Below, one piece after another: positions 14,326 through 24,083 of a stretch of 49,246 bases of DNA. The notes beneath the pieces are model-generated. The model searched no databases. It had not been told where the DNA came from and saw nothing but the letters and a program-made list of their open reading frames with translations. Position 1 is the stretch's first letter. Each line of letters begins with the position of its first letter. The stretch is from a virus. The stretch covers positions 1 to 49,246 of the IMG/VR virus record IMGVR_UViG_3300028920_000009; one strand, 5' to 3'. The position numbers and the translations under genes were made by a program.

Positions 14326-15237
14326 ATGGCTAGACTTACAGGAAACTTTCCGTACGCCTTGGATGCGCGGGTGAACAAGTACTTCTTCCAGAATCTTGCC
14401 GCCTGGCCGAAAGAGTACCCGGCATGGTGCATGGTACAATCTTCGACCGATCCTGACGTGCGGATGAGCGCCGCATCGGAGCTTCCGATGCCTGGTGCTG
14501 TCGGTGAAAACGAAACCTTTCCCGAGACTCGTTTCGTGGAAGGACCGCTGCAGACGATCAACTGGACGAAGTATGGCTTCAGGTTGATTGCGTCTGAGGA
14601 GTTGATTGACGATAACCTGTTTGGCCTGCTGGACAAAGCTGCGGCTGCGTGCGGCAGGGCGCTGGCGCATCGTCTAGAAACTCAGGGTGCATATGATCTC
14701 GTGAATTCCTTTACCGGCACATGGCTGACGGTGAATGGATCTGCCGAGTATTTGTGCCAGGAGAACCATGCTGCATGGACCAACTCCGGCGGGAACACGC
14801 AGTCGAACATGCCTTCGACAGATGTGACGCTTGGCGTCGATAGCCTTTGGGCCGCAGTGAACAACTTCGCGGGCCTTGAGGACAACGCTGGCAATCCCGC
14901 CATGGAGATTGCCGATGAGCTGATCATCGAAGCGACGAACAAGCGTACTGCGGTTGAGGTTCTGCGGAGCGACAAGGTCGCTTACAAATCCACCAACACA
15001 ATGAATGCGATTCGCGATGAAGGCCTGACCTATAAGATCGGGCATTACCTCACGAGCACAACTGCGTGGTGGGTTCGCTCGAGGCGCAAACCGGTGTATT
15101 TCTACTTCCGGTGGCAGCCGAGAGTGCAGGTTGAGAACACCATCTCAACGCAAAGCAGGGCGTGGCAGATTTCCTGCCGTATTGGGCATGCGGCGTACGA
15201 TTGGCGTCCCCTCTACGGCACGGATGGTGCTGCCTAA
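14326..15237 (+). CDS. Major capsid protein, HK97 fold (303 aa)
   Basis: The shell subunit. The N-terminus (NFPYALDARVNKYFFQNL) begins a short helix. The middle has ETRFVEGPLQTINWTKYGFRLIASEELIDDN, a typical E-loop/spine transition, and the end (AWQISCRIGHAAYDWRPLYG) resembles Mu gpT-like major head subunits. Length, position after scaffold and decoration, and its own downstream hairpin support the call. Confidence 0.75.
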   Translation: MARLTGNFPYALDARVNKYFFQNLAAWPKEYPAWCMVQSSTDPDVRMSAASELPMPGAVGENETFPETRFVEGPLQTINWTKYGFRLIASEELIDDNLFGLLDKAAAACGRALAHRLETQGAYDLVNSFTGTWLTVNGSAEYLCQENHAAWTNSGGNTQSNMPSTDVTLGVDSLWAAVNNFAGLEDNAGNPAMEIADELIIEATNKRTAVEVLRSDKVAYKSTNTMNAIRDEGLTYKIGHYLTSTTAWWVRSRRKPVYFYFRWQPRVQVENTISTQSRAWQISCRIGHAAYDWRPLYGTDGAA

Positions 15238-15255
15238 CCATACAACACTTCTGAC

Positions 15256-15283
15256 GGGGCCGGCGGCTTAGGCCGCTGGCCCC
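15256..15283 (+). terminator. Strong hairpin after the capsid gene
   Basis: GGGGCCGGCGGC and GCCGCTGGCCCC pair over 12 bases around a TTAG loop. There is no U run, so it may be a weak terminator or an mRNA-stabilising hairpin that protects the capsid message. Confidence 0.6.
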
Positions 15284-15310
15284 CGACGAAGCCTAAACAG
15301 GAGACAGACA

Positions 15311-17305
15311 ATGGCAAAAAGAAAAGCGAATGATGTCAAGGAACAGCCTGCTGCTGAGGCGTCGGAGCCGAAGAGTGTGCTCACCCTTGAGGGACTCAAG
15401 CAGGATCTTGATCAGGCTTGGGGATTGCTTCGCAAGGTAGCGAGGATCATGGAGATCAACCAGGGATGGAACATCGACAAGGACGGCAAAGTCGGGCGCG
15501 GTATGATTGCGGTCAGCGCATGCATTGTTGTGCTAGCGATCACGTTTATGTTCGGTAGCTGGGCGGCGGAGCACAAGGATGCTGAGTGGGCATTAGATGG
15601 CGACCTCGTGTGGTATGAGCATTCCACGGGTACGTTGACCGTTTCTAACCTCACGGCAACGGGCGCGGCCACGCTGCCGAGCGCGACGATTACGACGATC
15701 ACGGGCGATAATGGCGAAACGTGGGTCAACAGCACAGATTCGGAGATCATGGAAACCTGGGACGATGATGCAGTAACGCTTGGTTCCAAGATTCACCGGT
15801 CACTGAATGCGCATGGCAGTATCTCGGCAAACGATGTGATGCAAGATCTGTGGCAGGCTGACAATGATAGCGACGAGATCATCACATATGCCGGGTGGCA
15901 GTACAAAATCATCGACGAAACCACGAACACGGAAGATGGTGCAATGATCGCCACGGTCCAGGTGAATGGTACCTTGACGACTATGCTGACCGTTGATGCG
16001 TCTGGCGTCACCATTGGCCATGCGACGGACACGACTCTGTCGCGGGCGAGCGCTGGTGATATCAACGTCGAAGGCAACATCGTTTACCGAGCCGGTGGCA
16101 CCGACGTTCCCGTAACGGATGGCGGCACGGGCGTGGGGACGTTCACCGACGGAGGCGTGTTGCTTGGCAGCGGTACCAATGCCGTGACGGCCATGGACGC
16201 TTTGGCTGACGGCTCGATTATCGTCGGTGATGGGACCACGGACCCTGTGGCGTTGGCTGCGTTTCTGAGCTCGACGGGCGCGCTGAAAGTTGAGTATGGC
16301 GGGTTGGAAACGACCACCATCACCGATCATTGCGTAATTGTTGGGTCCGGGAATGATGCGGCGACCGTGTTGACGGCGGGTGCCGACAACGAGGTGCTCC
16401 GTGGATCAACGGGCGCGGATCCGGCGTTTGGTGCGCTGGTTGATGCGGACATTCCCGATACGCACACGCACACGGCTGCGTCCATCGACAACACCGAGAT
16501 TGACGTGTCCGGTAATCTGACATCCAAGGGGACGCCCGGTACAGATTTTTGGGCCGGTTGTCCGCTCGTTGCGGAGCCAGACAAATACTGCGTGTTCGTC
16601 GAGGACTACGTGCAAGCCGGGTACGAGGCTAACGATACGGACAACTGTTCCCGGTACACGGAAACAGCCGATCTTGGTTTGTATCTCTGCTCGGTAGTTG
16701 ACAGCGACACGGATAACGGCGAGGCCATCGTGGTCGAGGACGGCGCCGGCACGACCGGCGGGGCTGTGTCAATCACGCCGAACGACGTTGCGACCGACCT
16801 CGTGAGCATCCAAATGAACGGCGAACCGTTCCAGATGTCGGCTGGCAAGAAATTCTGGTTCTGGACCAAGTTCGCGATTGAGGATGTGGACCAGGACATT
16901 GTTGTTGTCGGCTTGTCGGATTCCGATACGGATCTGAGTTCGCTGGGCAACGATCATGCCGCGTTCATTCTGGACGGTGACGGGAACCTTGATTTCTCGG
17001 TCGACCAGGACGGAACGGCGACGAAAGTCGACACTGGTTTCGATGCCGTAGATGCGGGTGGGACGCTGACAACCAATTGGTTCTGCGCAGCGTTTTACTT
17101 CGACGGGGCATCGGACATCTATGTGTTTACCAGTGACACGATGGGCTCCTCGACCCTGACGCTTGCCACGAACCTCACGGACAACGGGACTACGTTGGTA
17201 TTCCCGGACGACGAGGAGATGACCTATGGCAAGTGCATCAAGGCCGAGGATGCAGGCGCCGACAAGTTGTACATGCTGAAGACGAAAATCGTGCAGGAGT
17301 TGTAA
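15311..17305 (+). CDS. Membrane-anchored fibre-like virion protein (664 aa)
   Basis: Residues 1-60 are charged and helical. Residues 64-84 (MIAVSACIVVLAITFMFGSWA) form a membrane span or buried anchor. Then come beta-rich repeats of phage-fibre type (LTVSNLTATGAATLPSATI, VTDGGTGVGTFTDGG, THTHTAASI) and a C-terminal jelly-roll-like or lectin-like domain (residues 430-660). A tail-fibre-like protein with an internal transmembrane segment, placed right after the capsid gene, is odd. It could be a capsid fibre or a protein displayed on the host membrane. Confidence 0.6.
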   Translation: MAKRKANDVKEQPAAEASEPKSVLTLEGLKQDLDQAWGLLRKVARIMEINQGWNIDKDGKVGRGMIAVSACIVVLAITFMFGSWAAEHKDAEWALDGDLVWYEHSTGTLTVSNLTATGAATLPSATITTITGDNGETWVNSTDSEIMETWDDDAVTLGSKIHRSLNAHGSISANDVMQDLWQADNDSDEIITYAGWQYKIIDETTNTEDGAMIATVQVNGTLTTMLTVDASGVTIGHATDTTLSRASAGDINVEGNIVYRAGGTDVPVTDGGTGVGTFTDGGVLLGSGTNAVTAMDALADGSIIVGDGTTDPVALAAFLSSTGALKVEYGGLETTTITDHCVIVGSGNDAATVLTAGADNEVLRGSTGADPAFGALVDADIPDTHTHTAASIDNTEIDVSGNLTSKGTPGTDFWAGCPLVAEPDKYCVFVEDYVQAGYEANDTDNCSRYTETADLGLYLCSVVDSDTDNGEAIVVEDGAGTTGGAVSITPNDVATDLVSIQMNGEPFQMSAGKKFWFWTKFAIEDVDQDIVVVGLSDSDTDLSSLGNDHAAFILDGDGNLDFSVDQDGTATKVDTGFDAVDAGGTLTTNWFCAAFYFDGASDIYVFTSDTMGSSTLTLATNLTDNGTTLVFPDDEEMTYGKCIKAEDAGADKLYMLKTKIVQEL

Positions 17306-17310
17306 AAACG

Positions 17311-17538
17311 ATGCAACGATGGCGTCCACTGGAATTGCTGTTTGCTGCGGGTTTGATTGTTCTGACAATCATCACATTGACCGTAGGTTATGTGCGCGGC
17401 AACAACAGTCCTTACGTCAGGCATATTGTTGATGCGTGCCGACGTGCGGATGCCGTGCGCAAGAGAACTTCACAGGCCAACGGGAGGGGCATTAAGTTGT
17501 CCCTCCCTACTGGCCGAAAGGAAAGGCAGAATGCGTAA
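17311..17538 (+). CDS. Small membrane protein (75 aa)
   Basis: ATG 17311 follows AGGAG at 11 bases. One membrane span near the N-terminus (LELLFAAGLIVLTIITLTVGYV) and a basic cytoplasm-like tail. It overlaps the following gene by 8 bp. A spanin- or holin-type role is possible, but nothing specific can be said. Confidence 0.6.
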   Translation: MQRWRPLELLFAAGLIVLTIITLTVGYVRGNNSPYVRHIVDACRRADAVRKRTSQANGRGIKLSLPTGRKERQNA

Positions 17539-17953
17539 ATATTTACTCGCGATGCTTGCCTTTGGCATGCTCATTTGTACGGCGGGCGACTATACCGTTC
17601 AAAAGGTTGTGTTCCCGGCCGTGGCAGTTGTTGGCGGCACGGCAAGCATTCGAACGAATCTGACTGTACATGGTGAAGTTGACCGTGTGACGATTGACCA
17701 AACGGCAAATCTCACAAACGACTTGACCCTGACAACGAGCGAAACGCCCGCTGAAAGCATCCTTGTGGAAACGGATATCGGCGGCGACGTGATTCGCCGG
17801 CCGACTGCTGTGACGCACGCTGCTGCGGATGGAAGCGCGCAAACCGATTACGTGCCGTTCGTGCTCTGCGACGAGGAGATTATCTGTACGATCAGCAACA
17901 GCGTGGCCAATACCACAAATACTGTCACGGTCACGATCTGGATTAAGAACTAA
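17531..17953 (+). CDS. Exported beta-rich protein (140 aa)
   Basis: Starts MRKYLLAMLAFGMLICTAG, a typical Sec signal peptide (positive start, hydrophobic core, small residues at the end). The mature part is beta-rich and Thr/Asn-rich (TASIRTNLTVHGEVDRVTI, ISNSVANTTNTVTVTIW). It resembles a decoration or fibre-associated protein but carries an export signal. Confidence 0.6.
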   Translation: MRKYLLAMLAFGMLICTAGDYTVQKVVFPAVAVVGGTASIRTNLTVHGEVDRVTIDQTANLTNDLTLTTSETPAESILVETDIGGDVIRRPTAVTHAAADGSAQTDYVPFVLCDEEIICTISNSVANTTNTVTVTIWIKN

Positions 17954-17969
17954 CGGGGGAGATTTCCGG

Positions 17970-18620
17970 GTGACTTCTGATCCGATCCTTAGAGACATGC
18001 TGCGGGACTTTGATGCCAAGCAGCAGAATGAGCGGTTTGTGAACGATTTCTGGCGTTCTGTCACGAATGCGCAGCGTCAGTTATGTCAATGGCGCGGTTG
18101 GGGTTTCTTGATGGAAATCAACGCAGAGGCAACGTTGACGGCGGATACGCGCTACGTGGCTTTGGCAAGCGACTTCGGGCGGTTAATCAACGACCATTGC
18201 GTACGTGACACGACCAACGGCAATTACCTTGAACGCATCACGATGCGGCAAGCCGAGGACGAGTACTACGAGGATGGCAGCAGCACGGGCGAAGTGGATA
18301 AATTCTGGATTGTTAACCAGACGATGTACTTTACGCCGATCCCCGACTCTGCCGATACCGTGAAATACTCGTACTTCAAAAAGCCGTCAGCAGTTACGGC
18401 AAATTCGAACACGCTGCTTGTCCCGGAGGACTACCAGGAGTTGCTCACCCTCATGACTAAGGATCGTCTCATCAAGCTTGGCCATGCGCCAATCATGGAT
18501 GTGGTCGTCACGAAGGACGACATCCAAGAATTGCGCTATGAAGCCATGCAGGACGACATTGCCCGGTATCGCGAGATCCGCGCAAACCTGAAGAGACGGA
18601 CCCGCAAAATGAGGTACTGA
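17970..18620 (+). CDS. Putative head-tail adaptor protein (216 aa)
   Basis: Starts at GTG 17970 behind GGGGGAG. Helical and polar, with LRDMLRDFDAKQQNERFVND at the start and a VPEDYQELLTLMTKDRLIKL segment near residue 155. Size, helical character and position before the nozzle-like gene match the adaptor or DNA-stabilisation proteins that close the portal of podoviruses. Sequence identity to a known family was not established. Confidence 0.55.
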   Translation: MTSDPILRDMLRDFDAKQQNERFVNDFWRSVTNAQRQLCQWRGWGFLMEINAEATLTADTRYVALASDFGRLINDHCVRDTTNGNYLERITMRQAEDEYYEDGSSTGEVDKFWIVNQTMYFTPIPDSADTVKYSYFKKPSAVTANSNTLLVPEDYQELLTLMTKDRLIKLGHAPIMDVVVTKDDIQELRYEAMQDDIARYREIRANLKRRTRKMRY

Positions 18621-18624
18621 GCCA

Positions 18625-19761
18625 ATGGCAAAGACTCGACGCGTGGAAGGCCAGAGAGGCTATCAGTGGATCTCTTTGGCCAGCAAGTTCCCGCCTACCC
18701 TCGTCCGCAACCGGGCTCCAGACATGCTTGAAGATGGCGAGACGTATGATGCATACGGTCTCAACATCACTCGAGAAGGGCAACTGTGGGCCGGTTCACT
18801 ACCGACTACGGCGAAGTCGCGTCCTACCTGGCTTGTCGATGACCCCACCAACGACAACACGCCCTTTGGCCTCACCATAGCCGATTACGATTGGTACTAC
18901 ATTTACAATCGTTTATGGGCTATCGGCGATGCGTCACACCGCGGCCAGAATGTTTACTATTTTGCCTACCAATATCGGGATGACTTGTTCACGCAGGGAT
19001 TCAGTCGTCTGACAGCAACACAAGGGTGGGGCAACGTCATTGGCCTTTTGCCGTTCAGCGGCAACATTGCCATCGTCAAGGCCAACAGCACTTTGGTGAT
19101 CCCGAATGCCATGAATCCGCGTGGCAACTTTGAATTAGGACCGCTCTTCCAAGGGTTTGGCGCTTCGGGGATGAATGATGTTACCGTGCACGAGGGTGTT
19201 TTGTACTGCGCCAACACGAACGGTGTGTTTTCGTTTGATGGTCGGAACCTGCGAGAATTGACAGCGGATATTAACTACGACCTGGACAATTTTACAGACG
19301 CAGATTTGGACGGCACGAACAACAGCGGCATCATTATCGACAAGAACACATTGCGCTTGGTCGCAGACGATGGGACCAAAAAATATGTGGTTGATTTGAG
19401 CGGTGAAAGGCCGCGGCTGTTCGACTACAGCACGAGCGGGTTCAGGTGGCGCAGCAAGACATTGGTGTCCGAGAGTTTGGAACCTATCGCCATCCGCAAG
19501 TTTGGTCTATATCTCGCGCATAGCGACACGAACAAGGGCACGTTTTCGTATCAGGTCAAACTAGAAACCGAGTGGCAAAAAGAAGAGGATCAAGTCGTGC
19601 CGTACACGACAGACAACACGACCCGCGTGGATTTCGACATCCCAACGGCAACGGCATGCCGGCGCTGGGCCATGCGGATCACGGCGTTGTCCAGTAATCT
19701 CAGGATCAACGAAGTGCAGGTGTTCGGCAAAACCTACGGCATAAGAGGTTACAGTGAGTAA
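18625..19761 (+). CDS. Putative tail nozzle / hub protein (378 aa)
   Basis: A beta-rich protein with repeated blade-like units (GLLPFSGNIAIVKANSTLVI, HEGVLYCANTNGVFSFDGRNL), suggesting a beta-propeller as in podovirus tail nozzles. It follows the adaptor. The final part (RWAMRITALSSNLRINEVQVFG) is also beta sandwich-like. It should form the lower tail through which DNA exits. Confidence 0.6.
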   Translation: MAKTRRVEGQRGYQWISLASKFPPTLVRNRAPDMLEDGETYDAYGLNITREGQLWAGSLPTTAKSRPTWLVDDPTNDNTPFGLTIADYDWYYIYNRLWAIGDASHRGQNVYYFAYQYRDDLFTQGFSRLTATQGWGNVIGLLPFSGNIAIVKANSTLVIPNAMNPRGNFELGPLFQGFGASGMNDVTVHEGVLYCANTNGVFSFDGRNLRELTADINYDLDNFTDADLDGTNNSGIIIDKNTLRLVADDGTKKYVVDLSGERPRLFDYSTSGFRWRSKTLVSESLEPIAIRKFGLYLAHSDTNKGTFSYQVKLETEWQKEEDQVVPYTTDNTTRVDFDIPTATACRRWAMRITALSSNLRINEVQVFGKTYGIRGYSE

Positions 19762-21151
19762 CACGAACTATTGGGTAACGACGACCGCAGAAGGTGCGGC
19801 GCGGCGCCGGGACTACGGTGGCCCGCCGGCTTACACTGAGCAAACTCTGGTGCGGTATTGGCCGAACATTGATCGAACAGAGGCATCGACGTTGCTGGCC
19901 GCCTTGTGGAGCGTGACCAATGGCATTGTGACAAACCCGAAAGCGGATGGTTCTTCATACAATGGCGTGTACCGCGTTACCAATGTAGCGTCCGAAGAAC
20001 AGCCCGACGGCGGCGTGACGTTGGTGCAGACGTTGAAGCTGGGGTATCAAACGGATACTGATAATGCCGATGCTCTGTTGCGTAGTTTTGAAGGGCCGCC
20101 GCAGCTTACTGAACCAACGCTTATTCGTTATTGGCGTAATGTGCCGCGAACGAACAGCAACGCTTCGTTGGACGTTCAAACGCTTGTGGAAACATTGTGG
20201 GCGGTTGATTCATATGATGCCCCACAGGCCGATGGCAAGGCGTATACAGGCACCTTCCGCAATGCAAGGGTATGGGTTGAGGAACAGAGCGACGGATTTG
20301 TTCGCATCGTTCAAGAACTCAAAAAGGGCTGGGTGAAAAGCGAAGAGTCACTTCCTACCGCCATTGATGTAGAGCGCATCAAAGAACTGATCACAGCGTT
20401 TGGTATGGACAACGAGTCGTGGGAAGAGACGACCATCAAACGCTATCGCGGCATAGATCCAGACTATGCCGAAACGCTGGCTGATACCGCCGTTTCGTTG
20501 GAAATGACCCGTGATAACGACGACGAATCCGGCAACATCAAAACGGAGATTGTGCGTGACAAGGACGGTAGTTGCTCCATCTACGTTGTCAACAAAGTGC
20601 GGGATTGGCAAAATCCGACAAGCAACGATCTGTACGACATTGAGATGCTTGATGCTACTTCTAGCCGGCCGATGCTGCAAAAGGTGTTGGTATGGGACAA
20701 GCTTGCGCATGATGCGGCAGAAGATATTCTGAAAGATGGCCAGATAAGCAGCTATGTGAAGTCTAGCGATGTTTCTGGCTGGACCCTGTTTCGCTTACAT
20801 CGGACCAGCAATGGGGCAGAAGATGGAACGTTCCGTGTCAAAGCATACTACGGCATTTGGGGGTATTCCGGGGCAGGCGGGCAAGACGACTGGGAACTCA
20901 CAGGATTGCAGCGTATTTACCCTGAGAAGCAACACGAGAACAATAATGCCGACCATTATCGATGGCGGTTGATCACAGAAACATTCAACTTGCTTTTGAC
21001 TTCCAATGGATCCAATGCGGTAAGCGCCACTACAGGCAGTAAATGCGGAGGGTGGATTCGGCACGTTGGCAATGGACACTGGCTTATCAAGGAAGTCACG
21101 GCTATTTCGGTAGGCTCATGGAATTCCACTGCGTATGACCCAGGTGCGTGA
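19754..21151 (+). CDS. Tail-associated protein with two tandem domains (465 aa)
   Basis: GTG 19754 overlaps the previous gene. Residues 30-95 and 115-190 are two copies of one domain (RYWPNIDRTEA, RYWRNVPRTNS; ADGSSYNGVYRV, ADGKAYTGTFRN; EEQPDGGVTLVQTL, EEQSDGFVRIVQEL). The remainder is beta-rich. A third related RYRGIDPDYA start near residue 235 hints at a further unit. Probably a tail or baseplate-like component; no family recognised. Confidence 0.6.
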   Translation: MSNTNYWVTTTAEGAARRRDYGGPPAYTEQTLVRYWPNIDRTEASTLLAALWSVTNGIVTNPKADGSSYNGVYRVTNVASEEQPDGGVTLVQTLKLGYQTDTDNADALLRSFEGPPQLTEPTLIRYWRNVPRTNSNASLDVQTLVETLWAVDSYDAPQADGKAYTGTFRNARVWVEEQSDGFVRIVQELKKGWVKSEESLPTAIDVERIKELITAFGMDNESWEETTIKRYRGIDPDYAETLADTAVSLEMTRDNDDESGNIKTEIVRDKDGSCSIYVVNKVRDWQNPTSNDLYDIEMLDATSSRPMLQKVLVWDKLAHDAAEDILKDGQISSYVKSSDVSGWTLFRLHRTSNGAEDGTFRVKAYYGIWGYSGAGGQDDWELTGLQRIYPEKQHENNNADHYRWRLITETFNLLLTSNGSNAVSATTGSKCGGWIRHVGNGHWLIKEVTAISVGSWNSTAYDPGA

Positions 21152-21153
21152 TT

Positions 21154-21750
21154 ATGCCCGAAAAAGAGACACAAGACAACGCTGCCCCGCAGCAATACGC
21201 GACAACCAAGGCGTTGCGCGACCTTGCCAAGCGGCAGGCCAAACAGGCGGCGGACTTGGAAGAGTTTATGGCGCATGTTCAGGCAATATCTGGAGATGCG
21301 AACATAAGCACATTTGATGATGATCCGATTCGACATATTGTGGTTGGCTCGCATCTTGGATATTCGCGGGATGGCGACACCGTAAATATCTGGATTGAAG
21401 AAGCCCCGTATGACGGCGATTTTGCTCTGTACCTTGCCAGCGCATCCGAAGTGGGGTGCAAGGCGGGGCGTGTGTTTTTTCCTGGGACAGGTTGGGTAGA
21501 TGTCGCCGAAGATACAGGGACAAGTGTCGACGACGAGACAGAGGACAACTACATTTACTATGACTTCACAAGTGCGAGCGGACCGGCGACGATTAGTTCG
21601 CGCAAGACTAGCGATGGCTATCCGCCGTGGGCGTACGGGCACATACACCTGATGCTTGGCATCGCATATACAGACAACACAAATCTTGTTTACGTGAAGC
21701 AACTTTACACAGCCGGTCCATGGTATCCGCCTGGGGGTGTCGTTGCGTGA
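21154..21750 (+). CDS. Tail-region hypothetical protein (198 aa)
   Basis: ATG 21154 is preferred; GTG 21148 is the alternative. A helical N-terminus (TTKALRDLAKRQAKQAADLEE) followed by a beta-rich domain with several aromatic residues. A short helical N-terminus plus beta domain is common in fibre adaptor proteins, but this is inference. Confidence 0.55.
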   Translation: MPEKETQDNAAPQQYATTKALRDLAKRQAKQAADLEEFMAHVQAISGDANISTFDDDPIRHIVVGSHLGYSRDGDTVNIWIEEAPYDGDFALYLASASEVGCKAGRVFFPGTGWVDVAEDTGTSVDDETEDNYIYYDFTSASGPATISSRKTSDGYPPWAYGHIHLMLGIAYTDNTNLVYVKQLYTAGPWYPPGGVVA

Positions 21751-22940
21751 GGAAATGGATAGTATTGGTGGGAATCCTAATGGCTAGCAAAGCACCATGT
21801 GAGGTGACAAGCTGGACCAGCGGTGGCATGGTCTGGGCAGAAGGAACCAATACGGCGTTTCAGACTAATGGCGTGGTTTCGTGGCGCTACCTGGAGGCAA
21901 TCCGTCAGGCCGTGTACGAAAGACTTGTTGCCGCTAATCAGTTGCGTGTTCTAGATGACACGAATTGGCCAAGCTACAACCTTGCTCACAGTTATGTTTT
22001 GACGAATGCCATCACAAACTTTTGGGCTCCAGGCCACATGGTCATTTCGGATCCGAACGAGACAATCACTGCCAATTGGTACAACGTAATCGACGACATC
22101 ATAGGGCGGCCCGATGACGTTGCGACCACGAACACAGACTACACGATTATTCCGAACTACGTGAACCATGTGGATGGACCTTTTGACGCGACCAACGACA
22201 TTATAATGTGGACGTGGACCGGTTGTTTGGCGCAAGCAAGTTTGTGGACGGGCACGAATGGCGCGACATCGTACACCAATTGGATTCGATTGCCAGCCAG
22301 AATTACCCAAGGCACCAACGTGTACGGTGATCGAATGACTTTCGACGTTAACTGGTGGGAATGGTACCTCGACAAGTATAAAGTCTTGAATCTTTGCCGA
22401 TGGACGCCCGAAACGATGTCGCGACATGGTACCAATTATTACGTTGGTGAATCTGAAAGCAATGCATTGTGGTCTACGGCCAAATCCGCGGCTGAAGGCG
22501 ACTATAGCCTACAGGGTTCTGGGCTTGGTCATTTACAAGCGTATACAGTTGGCAAGAAATACTCGACGACAAATTTGTACAGCGCAAAGCTTTACCGTCA
22601 GGTGATTGATGTACGTGTATCTGGCATCGCGACTGATGATGCTTGTGATGTTGAACTGTGGCTGGCTATTGACGGTTCGCCCAGCATAGATGTGTTTGAT
22701 CCGCAAGACGACTTTGTTGGTAACGAGCAGGAACTTGTGCTGTGGCACACGGTGTCGGGAAGCCAGACATCGTTTGTTCGTTATATCTTGCCGCCGACTG
22801 AAACCGCACCGCCCAATTGGTGCGACGAACCAACAAACGGACAAACCATCGTAAAGGGGTATGATGAAGTTGACGGTGGGGCCGGGTACAAAGATACCCA
22901 AGTCATTTTGAAGTGGGATTTTGACTATAAAGACTGGTAA
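21747..22940 (+). CDS. Exported tail-region protein (397 aa)
   Basis: I place the start at GTG 21747, overlapping the previous stop (GTGA). It gives a signal peptide VRKWIVLVGILMASKAPCEV and has a G-rich ribosome binding site. The mature part is Trp/Asn/Thr-rich (TNAITNFWAPGHMVISDPNE, YVNHVDGPFDATNDIIMW) and beta-rich, with a C-terminal sandwich (GGAGYKDTQVILKWDFDY). I do not recognise a family. It may be an adhesin or a receptor-binding protein. Confidence 0.6.
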   Translation: MRKWIVLVGILMASKAPCEVTSWTSGGMVWAEGTNTAFQTNGVVSWRYLEAIRQAVYERLVAANQLRVLDDTNWPSYNLAHSYVLTNAITNFWAPGHMVISDPNETITANWYNVIDDIIGRPDDVATTNTDYTIIPNYVNHVDGPFDATNDIIMWTWTGCLAQASLWTGTNGATSYTNWIRLPARITQGTNVYGDRMTFDVNWWEWYLDKYKVLNLCRWTPETMSRHGTNYYVGESESNALWSTAKSAAEGDYSLQGSGLGHLQAYTVGKKYSTTNLYSAKLYRQVIDVRVSGIATDDACDVELWLAIDGSPSIDVFDPQDDFVGNEQELVLWHTVSGSQTSFVRYILPPTETAPPNWCDEPTNGQTIVKGYDEVDGGAGYKDTQVILKWDFDYKDW

Positions 22941-22955
22941 CGAGGGAGAGATGCC

Positions 22956-24083
22956 ATGCCTTTGACCGATGACCTGCGATTAACGCCACGTGCTCTGAGT
23001 GTGAAGCGACCGGCGATGCCGGCCCCAGTGACGATTGGCCAACCGATGTATCCGTCTGATGCGGCAAGTGCCGGCACGCCTATAGGCGACGCCTATGCTG
23101 CGCAAGCCCAACGGTTCTATCAGGGACGCATGGGGATGCCGCCGAGTCCGTACGGCAGTTTTGGCGCGCCTACGGGCACCCCGCCTATTCCGTTGCGGGT
23201 CGCGCCCGCGGGCACCCCGCCCATTCCGTTGCCGGGCATGCCTGGTGCAGATCGTGCAGGATTCCCGCTGATGCCGCCTGCGCCGCCGCGCCTCGAGGAT
23301 CCCGGCGCTCTGGCGCAACGTGCCATGGAAGACTATAGCCGTACGCACCTCGTGCGTGGTGCCGAGCGTAGGCGCATTGGCAAGCAGGCGCAGGAGAGCG
23401 CAGCACGGCGTAACCAGTTGCGGCAGGCTGAGTTTGCTAGGCAGCAAAGAGAGTACGAAACGCAACGGGCTATAGCCGAAAAGCGTGCGACACAGGAACG
23501 CGACTTGACGGCGCGCAAAGAGATTGCGCAAATTGGCGCGACTGGTCGGGCAGATGTTGCAGAGGCCCAGGCAAAGGCTCGCCAAGCTGCATCTGATGAC
23601 GCATATGCGCGGCAACAGAAGCGCGATCAGGATCTTGGGCTGGTTGTCGGTAGCGACGAGTGGAAGAAACGGCACGACAAAGATTACGAAATGCAGCAGA
23701 AGGCACTGGACATGGAGTACGGCAAAAAGGCCGGACTGCAAGAGAAGAAACAGGTTGAAGCCCGCAAATGGAAAATTTGGGAGGTCGAGACAGAGTTTCG
23801 TAGGCGGGCGCTTGCCGATGCGTTCCGCAACACAGCGCTGTGGGCGACGATGAGTGACAAGGAAAAGAAGGAACTTATGACGATGCCCACGCCACCAACG
23901 TTTGATGCTGTGTCGAATGAAGCAACGGAAGAAGTTAGTGGAGACTTGCCGCCGCCGTTCCAACCCAGCATGCCACACCCTCTGGCATCCACAGAGAAAC
24001 CGCCAATGGAAGGTGCTGTGAAGGCCCCTGATGGCAAGTGGTACGTGCAGAAGGACGGCAAGTGGAATTTGGTTAATCTGTAA
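22956..24083 (+). CDS. Internal virion or scaffold-like protein with Pro-rich head and coiled coil (375 aa)
   Basis: The first 120 residues are Pro/Gly/Ala-rich with a repeat (GTPPIPLRVAPAGTPPIPLP). Residues 125-260 are a long charged helix (QESAARRNQLRQAEFARQQR, AEAQAKARQAASDDAYARQQ). The end has APDGKWYVQKDGKWNLV, a Trp motif. Such architecture is found in ejected internal proteins. It is followed with a TAATG overlap by the 1440-aa protein, so they probably act together. Confidence 0.55.
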   Translation: MPLTDDLRLTPRALSVKRPAMPAPVTIGQPMYPSDAASAGTPIGDAYAAQAQRFYQGRMGMPPSPYGSFGAPTGTPPIPLRVAPAGTPPIPLPGMPGADRAGFPLMPPAPPRLEDPGALAQRAMEDYSRTHLVRGAERRRIGKQAQESAARRNQLRQAEFARQQREYETQRAIAEKRATQERDLTARKEIAQIGATGRADVAEAQAKARQAASDDAYARQQKRDQDLGLVVGSDEWKKRHDKDYEMQQKALDMEYGKKAGLQEKKQVEARKWKIWEVETEFRRRALADAFRNTALWATMSDKEKKELMTMPTPPTFDAVSNEATEEVSGDLPPPFQPSMPHPLASTEKPPMEGAVKAPDGKWYVQKDGKWNLVNL